NCBI RefSeq assembly: GCF_040807025.1
Contig: NC_090942.1
Span: 192,690,247-192,754,246, forward strand
Source: Struthio camelus
Taxonomy: Eukaryota; Chordata; Aves; Struthioniformes; Struthionidae
Length of the DNA stretch: 64,000 nucleotides
Direction: 5' to 3'
How positions within the stretch are numbered: position 1 is the stretch's first letter; every line of letters starts with the position of its first letter. The position numbers and the translations under genes are program-made. Of this stretch, positions 1 through 9,880 are shown in pieces. The notes beneath the pieces were generated by a model that was not told the origin of the DNA, did not search any database, and saw only the letters and a program-made list of their open reading frames with translations.

Positions 1-3000
1 ACCTTGCATTACTGCTTTCTGGGATACTATTTCTCATCCCTAAGGTACATCCAGCCTTTTTTCATGCTGAATAATTTCCCAAAGATTTGGGCCCATCTTT
101 CAAGAGAGTCAGCCAATATGCTTTTGAAGTCAATCAAATGCACGAGAGTGTGTTATCCTTTGTCATTTCTCTACTCTGCATGGCCTAGATAAAACTGTCA
201 GGAAGGATTTTGCATTTTCTTCCAAATGTGGGTTTGAGGGTTTTTTTCCTCCCCTTTCTCCACATAAACACAAAACATCTGAATGTACAACATAAGGTCT
301 TAACTCAATGATTCTTCATCGAATATAACATTTTCGGGAGTCAGTTCTTTTAATTAGAGTGAGACTAGATCAAATCCTTTATCTAAGTGATGTATTAGAC
401 TTTTTATAATACCTATCTTTCATTAATTATGTTGAATGTCATTTGTTACATTTCAATCCACAAGTTTTTTGACAGTTTTACATCAGGAGTTAAAAAAAAA
501 AAAAAAAAGCCTCAATTTCCATACATTTGAAACAGGAATTTTCAGAAGTGTTCTCTAAGGTTTTATTACGGCTGTAATATGAAGAACTTGTTCATTGTTA
601 CATGATTATTTATAACATCCAGCTTATTTTCACTACAGAACAGATGTACATAACAGTTCTGCCTTTTCAGCATCACTGTTGACAACTTCAGCGCTGCCAT
701 TAGACACGTGTCACTGTTCTCTTTTTTGTTCTCGTTATTTTTAGAATTTCTCCTTATTAACCTTACACTAAAAAGACCCTAAAGAAAATCTGTGGAGTTT
801 TCTTTAATCGTCTTAAAAGAAAAAAAAAAGTCTAATTCATACTCATTCCTATATATTGGTAGCTGTCCTGTATCCCATCCATCCCAAGATGGGATTCATA
901 CTTTGCTTCGTACTTTGCTTAAGTTATCTCTTCATATTCAGTTCTGCACATTCTAGATAGCCACGTGCTCTCACGCTCCGTTTTTTTTCCCCACCTTGAG
1001 AGACACTCTTGTAAGCTACATGAGCAGCGTGAGGGTGATGTACCAGTGCATCACGCAGAACTGAAGATCTGCTTAGTCCCTCGTGTTTTCCATCCTCAGG
1101 AACAGGAACGTCACATAGTTCTCCAGCCATCTTCTCCCATGACCTTATGAACTGCGATGATGAGATACTCAGTTTACAGGATGGAGAGGAAAAAATAATC
1201 AGTAAAATCTCTTTGCATGTTTGCTTAGCATTTAGCTGCTTCCCAACAAACTAGAATAGCACAAGGATATCTTGGGAAATCCTCTGGCAACATTCTGCTC
1301 TTCTCCTTTCCCTGGCAAGAGAGGGTGGAACACAGATCACAGGGACACGTAGCTCCTTACATTAACGTTGACTTTTTGAAGGGAAAACCTTTCCAAAACA
1401 GAATGTACTCTAAAGACTACCAAGTTAATTTGACCTCAGAGATCATTCAAATCCCAGTGCCTTTGATCAAAAGCACTTTGTCTTCTACTTTCGTATTTCG
1501 CCCAGGGCTGCACGTAACACTTGCAATAGAGTACAGATATCTCAAGCAGTTACAGATCTAAGTATAAATTGTAACATAAAAGGAGACGAGACCTGTTAAT
1601 GGCTTAAGGACGATGACAAATATGAACAAAGGCCAAGACAATTTCGATGCAATAAACGTGCATTCAGGAGCTTCAGTCTTCTTGGCTAATTGGCTACGTT
1701 ACACCAACCAATTTGTCAAAGAAAACAAACCAAAAAAAAAATAATCAATGATCCACAGATTTTCCTGGAGATTGATTATGTGATATGCAGAATATATTTA
1801 CCTCAACAGATGACTACAACCAACCCTCAATTCTGCCCTCAACCTATAAAGTTCAGTTTGGTACCTTATTTGTAACAGCAAGTAAATCAGATACTGCTGA
1901 CAGCTTCCCCTCTATCCGAAAGCAAACACCAGTTAATAACTGCCTTGACTTGGTAACGTTTTGCTTATTTGCAGAAGAAATAAAAGACAGCTGTTTGACT
2001 GACACTGAACTGTAGGAAGTAAAAGTACACGATTACCAAGTAACAGGTCAGGACAGGACATTGGTACAACTACGCCTCACTGCCAACACATGACAAGAAG
2101 CAAAACAAAGGGCAGAATGTTACACGGTGCTAGGATCACTAGAGCTGCTAGAAGTGAACTCTCTTCCCACACTATTTTAATCTCTCTTACATTCAGTACT
2201 CTCTTATGTAATAAGAGCCATACACAACTTCTTTCCAGCACTCAAGAGCAAGTGAACTGTATTCCTTGCTGCGATAAATTTGTACGTGTCCCTTTGTCCA
2301 TGTACGTGTCCCTTTGCCCACAAAGGCACGTGCCTTTGCGCTGGATTGACAAGAGCTCTTCAGCAAACATCAGTCAATCCAGTATTTGTCACACAACTAT
2401 TCTAAAACTTCAAAGTTCAGTTAGGCCAATGTGTTTCTTAGTAACACACTGGGAAAGCTTTTTTTAAAATTATTATTATTTTAACATACCTACTTGCTCA
2501 GCATTTTCTTTCATCTTAATTACAGTCTCTTGGAACAGAAAAAACAAGACACAAACATCCCTGAGATAGCAGGAGGGTTTTAACTCATGCTGTAGAAGAG
2601 TCTAAAGGTCTAGTTTCACAGATGGTTTAAGTTGATGTAAGAGCCCATCTCTGCCAAAAAGGGAAGTCTTGCTGCTTCTGCCATCACCTCCCTTGCACCA
2701 ACTACTGATGCATAACCGCAGAACAAGTCAGATCAGCCTACTGATCCAACGGAAAAATCAGTAGCTGAGGGGAAAAAACAAAAACAAACACACACGCATA
2801 CCTCTCACAAGCTCCTCAAAATGCAGCTTTCATGCCAAATTCATATATTGAAGTCACTTAAGGTCAGACAACCAGCACACTGATGGACGCCTGAAGGACA
2901 TTTCATATGAGAAAGGGCTGCAAAGGTTTGGACCCAGAGCTCACTTGCTTATTGAGCGCTGCAGAAAGGACATCCCACACATCTTCAAACGTAGCTTCCT

Positions 3001-6000
3001 TGGTCCTAGTCACTCAGAATTTTACAACTAAAAATAATCATGAAGTTAAATTCAGTCACCACCAAAACAAGACTATCCATCTCCCTTGTCTATACAAAAC
3101 AGGAGGGCTTTCTGGTCTAGCACAACTTTGAATCCAGTCAGTCCAAGGCACAGCAAAACTATCCTTGACCCTAGAAGACCCACCCACAACAGGCTGGTTA
3201 CAATATGTGCTCTGCACATACCAGCATTTTGCACATACTAAAGTAGTAGTTGCACAAATGCTGGGATAAATGACACTGACAATAAAATTAAAGAGCAATC
3301 CATGTATCTCCAGATGCTAATTTTTGCCCCTAGGCCACCCCCAATACCCTTGGAGAAGCAGAAACATCATGTGGCTGCACAGCAATTTGGATTGGGGAAG
3401 TTATCAATTTAAATTAGCTGAGACAAATAAATCTTTTTTGGTTGTTGTTTTTTAACCTAAATCACTCTCCTGATCACTGGGCAATAACAGAAATGAACAG
3501 GAGAGGGATGAGAAGCACAGGGAGAACAAAACTGTTTCTTTCTTTGGTAGCACCAATTTAAAACGTTCAGTGGACTGTGGCCTCCCTGACACTTCTCAAT
3601 AATGCTTAATAACAAAGAAAGGCACAAAACTAATGGGACAATACTGCTTCCCATCCTTGCTTCTCCTTTCCTCATGCCTTACCGCCGGTTTCCACACCTC
3701 TTCCACTACAAAGTTAGGCCAACACAACTCAGCACAGCGAAATGGATCAGGAAAAGTGATCAACTGAAAAGCTTTTTTTTCAGCTAATTTAGTTTTCTCA
3801 CAAGAGACTGGGACTAAGGACTATTTAGCCCAGCAGTGTTCTTTTTAAGAGCCCCAATATCGAATCCCTACAGTGCTCTGCACTGCGAAATGCATTGACT
3901 GTTTTCTATGGTTGTAATTAAATTCCTTTTAGTGCATTTGAAAACTTACAGGTTTCAGTTTTACTTGAAAATGATTATCATCTATACACAGTAATTATTT
4001 CAACTTTTTGCCACGATTCTTCTTGCGGGACTTTGTTATGTCCGGTCCAATTCTATGTGAGGGTCTACACAGTACTATTTTGCATTCGTACAGCTACTAC
4101 CAAGATCAGAACCTATCAGCCTTATATCAGCTGGTATCCCAAGGAAAGGTTACAACTTACTCTATACTTTGATTAAAAAGAAAGGAAAAAAAAAAAGGCA
4201 AAACAAAAAAGCTTGTAGGGTACCCTACCGTACATCTCTTAGAGTGGGAACACCACAAACTGACTGTATTGTGAAAACTGCTTAGAGGTTTTTTTGACTG
4301 CTACCTCTTTAATGAAAAGATTTTGTGCACAAACTTTAATCAGCATACAAAGCCTGCACACAAAGCTCATCAAAAAGGTCAGAACGTAGTATTACTTCAG
4401 AACTTAAATCAGAAATTTTACATCAGATAGAGAAACAAACATAAAGAAGTTGAAGCCATAGTTTTCAAAGCATTAATTTATTTTGAACTCCTTTCATATA
4501 CATCCACTGCCTGGTTTCCAGAGATGTCAGGTCCTTTAAAGTGTTACTGTATTCACAGGCTTTCAGGCCTTTGTTTTTTCATCTGGGTCACCCAAAAATC
4601 AGAGGATGCTGAATTTTAGGTCATATATCTTGATCAATGCATGGGGGGGGGTGTCTGTGGCACAACAAAGACAACTGATGTTATTTGACTTAATCCAACA
4701 TTATGTAACATTTAAACTAGTCCTTTCTTCTTGTGTTCACACACTTGTCCAGCATCTCCGCTGGCAATCAGTACTGCAACTCTAAGATAGAAATAGAGCT
4801 AAAAAGGAAAATTGTCCTACTACATAAGCAGTCCTTAAAGATGAAATCCATTACGTTACTAGTATCCAAATTCAGACATAGAAGGGTATGTCAGCTAGTG
4901 GATGGTTAAAAGTTCAGCATATTGGGCCAGACACCAAAACCCTAAGGCTAGCTGCTAATTAACAGATATCTAGGTCCTCCACATGAAAGAAGTCTATTGT
5001 TTAAAACAGCGACACAAATTTTTCCTTTTCAGAGCCTGTCTGTGTGTTTTAAGTTTCCCTTAGGACTGTCAACATTCTAGCATTTTAGAAGCTTCATTTC
5101 TCAAATAAACAGGCAAGTTGTTTGACTCATAACTGACAGGAATGCAAACACGCTTAGGCCACGGGCAGAACAAAATCATTTACAGGCTGAATGGCTTCTC
5201 AAAGTTCCAAAATCTCCCCTTCCTTTGACTGAACAGCTGGCAAAATTTGGTATCCAAATAACCTAACTAAAATTTAATACATCTGGAGTAGCAACAGAAT
5301 TACAGAAAGTAGCACTGAGGGCCTGTAAACAGTTTATGATAAGCCCAATTAGTAAGCAATGTACATACACAGAAGTCGATATATCTTCATAAATAATAAT
5401 GTGTTGTGCCAAAACTTCTAGGATAACCCAGAGAATGCCTAACTGACTACTACTTCAGAAAATGTGGTCATGATCGATAAGAAAAATTATCTATTTTCCA
5501 AAAATCTCATAGAAAAAATAGGTTAGATGGGTGAATAAGGGACTACGCAGAAATCATAATTCAACTGATGTAATAACTGAAAATGTCATGTTAAAGCTGC
5601 AGCTTGAAAGAATTTGAAAGAATTCCCTCTTATCTATGAGAGAAGTTGTTAAACCAAAAGAAAGAGTAACAGAGAAGATGCAGCAGAGGAGGAGGAGGAA
5701 GTACCCAACTGATATGCAGATACTACAAGAAAAGGACTAAAATAAAGAGCTGATCCAGCCAAAAAAGTACACAAAGGTAAATGAGAAGTATAAAGCATTT
5801 TCCAAATGTCCAAACATTTTTGACTTTGACTGCTTTTCTACTCTCTGGAGTCTGGCTGCTGTCTCTGTAGATCACCCAACCCTATCTGGCCATACAAAGA
5901 CACATCCACATCTCATGGTATTCAAAGTGATTGGAAAAAAAAATCACTGGAGAACAGAACTGGAAGAGATGGACCCTTTAAAGCCAAAATCATCTGCTTC

Positions 6001-8700
6001 CACTCAAAGGAGCCATTCTTAGTCTGCCTGTCTATGTAATTATTTAGCTGAAGTCCCTAAACATGACTAGAGCTGCATAATACAAAAGCATAATTCAGCA
6101 AATCAGTGAATAGCACCATTCACTAGGACAGTCAGCCCTTTCGTTGTCGATCATAACGAAGGTGTTAACAAATGCACAAGCATGTGGAACAAGCTGTCCT
6201 CACCTCCAGGTCTTGACTGCAAAATCTGGTGGGAAAGTCCCAAGAAGCTTATACTGCTGCTAAAGGAATGCTGTGGGTATGGAAATGAAGGTTAAAAACA
6301 AGGTTACTGGCATGTCACACTAGTATCTTTTACGAGCTTCGGCATCTAACAAGTTTTGGAAGAAATGAGCCTATCTGCTCAGCTGTACAACTTACTGCTA
6401 TGTTGTAGAAAGCATATCTTACAGTAAAAACAAGGGAGCTCAGGTATGTTTCAAAACTACTTCCTTATTAATCTTTAACAAAGACATATTTCCCTTTCTC
6501 CTTTTGCTTCCGATTAAAAATCAAATTATGTTATCATTTATCTTTTGTCTGAGGCACACAGCCATGTTTTTCCAACTCCTCCTCCCACTCCCAGTTGTTA
6601 ATAAAAGCTTGTTGTTCATAAAAAAAACTTTATATGGAATAACACAATTTCAGTAGTGCACCTTCACCACTGCACGTCCTCTGCATTCACTTTCTAAAAT
6701 ACAGAATACTGCCTTTCCATCCACACCAACATAAAACACGTTAATACACACACATAATGGGAAAGCTAATTCCAATGAGTCCTAAATTTCATTTTACTAA
6801 ATTCCTTGCATTAGCCTCCAAAGACAGCATAGGCATCAGCCTGCTTCCTTTTCTAGGCCTCACCATGAATAACCAACACCGACTGCAGCAATGCGTGTTT
6901 ACCAGAAGTGTCACACAAAACAGATCCCATTATGCCAAAATGGAATAACCTCCAGCAGCTTGCTCGGACACCGATGAGCAAAGGGAGTCTTCCTTAGTTC
7001 TGTATGATAACTCCGCTGACTGCTCGCAAGTAAAGAGGTCATCATGGTCAGATTCCTAATACCTGTATTTCAGTGAATTATAGCCAAAGAAAAGCTCAAG
7101 CCCATTTGCTGCTCATGACCATGAAGTATATGACAACTACACCAGCATAAACACCAATAATTTCCTAATCATATCAGGCAAACACACATACATGCGATCC
7201 TGTTATCCAAGCGTAAACGATATTTAACAACGTTCATTGCTTATGAAGGCTGGCTACACCATCTCCATGTTGCTGATTAGTGATAATAGTTTCGAAGCAT
7301 ACTTAAGAAAGACATTTATTTAAGGAAGGAAAAAGTTACGTTATGACAAAAAAACATATTTTAAAATAACTTCCAGTTATTACAATCATTATAATGACTG
7401 GCTCCATCTTCTCTGCACTTGGTGTGTTCCTTGCATGTCTGGTAACACTGTGTTTCATAAAACTCAGTATTCACTTGTACATGCACATGTATTAATAATT
7501 CAATAAAATGAGATTACTTCATGTGCAATCATCCGCATATAATGCGGTACCTTCCAAGAGCAAGAAAAGCATGCACTTAATTTTAATAAAACTATTATGG
7601 GAGAGAAATCTTTTTAAAATGCAAACTACTGTTTTTATTTGGAGATTTATCAGCACATTCATAGTGCTGAGCCACCCTGTTTCGAACAATGCTATTGTTA
7701 GTTGTCCCATTTCTGTCTGGACAGCGGTTACCCAGTTCTCATGGGCTAATCAGTCAGCTTCAAATACAGGCACAGATGTAGGCATGCCTATATAAACATT
7801 TAAAAGGTCTTATAAAAGTACAAAGAGGAGGCTGGACATCAAAATCTTCTGGAGTATCCTGGGTCTGACTAGAGCTCCAAGTCATATAAACATAGCATTC
7901 CACACAGACAAATTGAATTCCTGTTCCCTCCCCCAACTATATAAGTACTTTCAATAATCCCAACATTGTAAACACTTTGACCACGATTTGAGCACGTTAA
8001 ATTTATCTCTGTAGTTCAAAGCGATGACAAAGCCCACAGGCGTGTATACCTTGCATTAAAACACATGTCAAGCACTTAAAGGAACCCCCACAAACCTCTT
8101 CTAAGAGTATGTTGATTTTTGTCCCTCTGAAAAAAAATCACTCCGCATAGTTATAAGGCAAACACTTGGAAAGTAACACTGTCTAGAATTTTAAGGGCAG
8201 TGTAAACTTCTGCTATGTTCATGAACTCTGAATCCAAACTGCTGTCATAATTCAGCATTTCATAGAATAAGGTTACAACCATCAGCAGAGGCAAAAAGTA
8301 AATCTCAGGGACGAGCAGTGGACTTAAGCAACTCACTCACTTTATTTACTTACAAATATGCTAATTTGGCAGCCCAAAGTTAAAAACCTGGACAAGTCTC
8401 TAAGGGCCTCAACACCCCCGAGTACCTTGTCTTTATCCACCCTGTTCGCTACCCATGTACCTGCAGCCCTGAGGAGTTCAGGAGGCTGTTAGACCCCTCA
8501 GACCAATACTGCTTTCCCACCGGGGGCTTCACAACAGCTGAGGAAAGCGCTCCCAGGAGCGGGGAGAGAGGCACGCAACCCCTCACCCTCCTCACCCCAC
8601 ACCAGGCCCAGCACCTCACACCAAGAGAGGAACCGTGTCCCCCAGTGCTCCAGGCCAGGGGGGGCCTTGCCAGGTGTCAAACACCTTCCCAAGACATCCC
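1..8700. other. Non-coding stretch; probable 5' intron or flank of a divergent gene (CAB39L by synteny)
   Basis: I see no coding exon here on either strand. The open frames are short, have no recognisable domain and are not bounded by convincing splice sites. By synteny with mammals the divergent neighbour of SETDB2 is CAB39L on the minus strand. Its coding exons were looked for (N-terminal scaffold region) and not found, so at most its 5' untranslated exon and first intron would lie here. The stretch is AT-rich. It has an A-run near 490-507 and a small tandem/palindromic block at 2281-2338, listed separately. Confidence 0.45.
2281..2338. repeat. Two 20-bp tandem copies followed by an 18-bp perfect palindrome
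   Basis: Bases 2281-2300 and 2301-2320 are near-identical 20-bp copies with one T/C difference. They are followed directly by the perfect palindrome CAAAGGCACGTGCCTTTG at 2321-2338, centred on a CACGTG E-box. The copies share a CCCTTTG segment with the palindrome, so the block may have arisen by local duplication. Confidence 0.85.
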
Positions 8701-8813
8701 TGCAGCCTAACGCTCACTGGGCGGGGCAGCTCCCTGTCTCGGCTCTAACCCTCCCTCACCAGCAGTGCTCACCCGGGCGGATCAGCTCCCCGATCCGGCT
8801 CTAGTCCCCCCGA

Positions 8814-8831
8814 CCCCCCCCCCCCCCCCCC
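8814..8831. repeat. Poly-C tract of 18
   Basis: An uninterrupted run of 18 C lies at the left edge of the SETDB2 CpG island, just before the first YY1-like motif. It is prone to length error in assemblies and could form a G-quadruplex or i-motif. Confidence 0.9.
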
Positions 8832-8848
8832 GCAGCCGTTGCCCTGCC

Positions 8849-8859
8849 AAAATGGCGGC
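8849..8859 (+). promoter_or_regulatory. YY1-like motif AAAATGGCGGC
   Basis: This matches the long YY1 consensus (AANATGGCGGC). A second copy, AAGATGGCGG, lies at 8955-8964 on the same strand. In mammalian promoters this long form usually lies just downstream of the start site and on the transcribed strand, so two plus-strand copies could mark an upstream SETDB2 start region. Binding is inferred. Confidence 0.55.
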
Positions 8860-9072
8860 GACACCACGGCCACCCACCCTCGCGCCTCAGGGCTTAACGC
8901 GAGCCCCGCCCCCGCGCTCGCCCCGCGCTCGCCCCGCCCCCCCGCTCACCACCCAAGATGGCGGATGCACCTCCTGCGGCTCAGCTAGCCTTTCCCCCCG
9001 CCCCCCTTCTCGCTGCCTTTCTGCTGCCACTCTACCCCTCCACCCCCTCCAGCGCGAGGGCCCCGGCTGCAG

Positions 9073-9077
9073 CCAAT
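9073..9077 (+). promoter_or_regulatory. CCAAT box
   Basis: CCAAT occurs within AGCCAATAGC, a good NF-Y context. A second CCAAT lies at 9235-9239. They are about 160 bp apart, inside the CpG island between the YY1 and NRF-1 motifs. Confidence 0.45.
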
Positions 9078-9167
9078 AGCGACAAAGAAAACCTCGCCTC
9101 CGTACGTGGCCAGCCCATCTCCTCCTCCTCCTCCACAGCCATTCGCTATGACGACCCGGCCCCGCCT

Positions 9168-9179
9168 TGCGCATGCGCA
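9168..9179. promoter_or_regulatory. Palindromic NRF-1 site
   Basis: TGCGCATGCGCA is a perfect palindromic match to the NRF-1 consensus (YGCGCAYGCGCR). It lies near the centre of the CpG island. Confidence 0.65.
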
Positions 9180-9312
9180 GTAGTGAGCAGCCCCCCCCGC
9201 CCCGCGCAAAGCCCCAACGCGGAAGGCTCGTTGCCCAATCAACAAAGGTTTATTCCCCACCAGACACACACACCCCCTCCGCCCCGTTCCGCTGGGTGGG
9301 CGTTACTTCCTC

Positions 9313-9324
9313 GGCGCATGCGCC
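9313..9324. promoter_or_regulatory. Second palindromic NRF-1 site
   Basis: GGCGCATGCGCC contains the full NRF-1 core GCGCATGCGC. It lies about 145 bp from the first site. A looser GCGCAGGCGC element follows near 9368. Confidence 0.6.
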
Positions 9325-9379
9325 CTCGCCCCAGCCCCGCGGCGGGAGGGGGCGGCGTAGCCTCAGCGCGCAGGCGCGA

Positions 9380-9469
9380 TGCCTGCGGCGAAGGCGGGGC
9401 AGGTCCTCGGCCTCGCCGTCTCGGGGGGCGGCGGTTGGGGCTGGCGGCCGTTGACACCGCGCCGGGCAG
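9380..9469 (+). other. SETDB2: Candidate 5' untranslated exon 1 of SETDB2 (3' end only)
   Basis: A strong donor, GGGCAG|GTGAGG, follows base 9469. A pyrimidine-rich acceptor lies 134 bp downstream (CTTTCTGTGACCGGCAG|GC, exon from 9604). Together they would remove a mini-intron at 9470-9603. The 5' edge given here is nominal because the start site cannot be read. An unspliced leader running straight to 9880 is the alternative. Confidence 0.4.
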
Positions 9470-9603
9470 GTGAGGGCGGCGGCGTGTCCGGGAGGGAGCG
9501 GCGCTCCCCGCAGGTACCTGCCCAGGAGTCGAGGGAGGGAGGGAGGGAGAGGGCTGGCAGGACGACGGCGCAGCTTTAATCCTCTTCTTTCTGTGACCGG
9601 CAG

Positions 9604-9880
9604 GCTGCCGACATGTGCTGACCGGAGGCGGGCGCGAGGGCGGCTCGCGGCGCCCCGCCGGAGCCCGAGGCCGGCGCTGAGCGCGGCCCGCCCCGCCTCA
9701 TGTCGGCCGTTGGCCGGTGCCGGCGCTGCGCTCGCGGCCGGGCCGGGCCGGGCTGGGCCGGGCAGGCAGCCGCGTGCCCAGCCCGCCGCGTACACCGCCC
9801 TGCGACCTGGGCCGGCGGCACCCAGCGAGGAGCCTGACGTCCTTCCGCGCAGCCGGCCTGGAGGATGGCGGGGGAAAGAA
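9604..9880 (+). other. SETDB2: SETDB2 leader plus first coding exon
   Basis: This is a GC-rich leader ending in the start codon at 9865 and the donor AAAGAA|GTAAGC at 9881. Two upstream ORFs precede the start: a 3-codon one at 9612-9620 and a 46-codon one at 9700-9837. The latter is in the same frame as the main ORF but stops 27 bases before it. That in-frame stop makes 9865 the first usable in-frame AUG of this transcript. Confidence 0.6.
9865..9880 (+). CDS. SETDB2: SETDB2 coding exon 1 (start)
   Basis: ATG GCG GGG GAA AGA A encodes MAGER plus one base. It splices to GT at 12847 to form Ser-6. The donor is GTAAGC. The A-phase end fits the next exon exactly. Confidence 0.85.

Larger units (their letters stand above)
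8700..9880. promoter_or_regulatory. CpG-island promoter of SETDB2, probably bidirectional
   Basis: Base composition changes abruptly from AT-rich to very GC-rich with many CpGs, and returns to AT-rich just after 9890. No TATA box is evident. The island carries NRF-1, YY1 and CCAAT motifs, listed separately, which is typical of broad housekeeping promoters. On the plus strand it ends in the SETDB2 start codon. On the minus strand several GTGAG-type donors read leftwards (around 8755, 8771 and 8948), as expected for an untranslated first exon of a divergent gene. That gene is inferred to be CAB39L from mammalian synteny only. Transcription start sites cannot be placed from sequence. Confidence 0.75.

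Noticed and set aside
2090-2467. 125-codon open frame around the 2.3-kb repeat block
   Set aside because: The peptide spans the tandem repeat and shows no domain. It is probably kept open by chance.
1-8700. CAB39L coding exons on the minus strand
   Set aside because: Expected by synteny, but no segment matching its conserved N-terminal sequence was found, so only a non-coding 5' part is proposed.
9250-9795. Long minus-strand open frame (181 codons) across the SETDB2 CpG island
   Set aside because: GC-rich islands lack stop codons by composition. The peptide is Arg/Pro/Ala-rich without domains, and the plus-strand leader and start exon explain the region.
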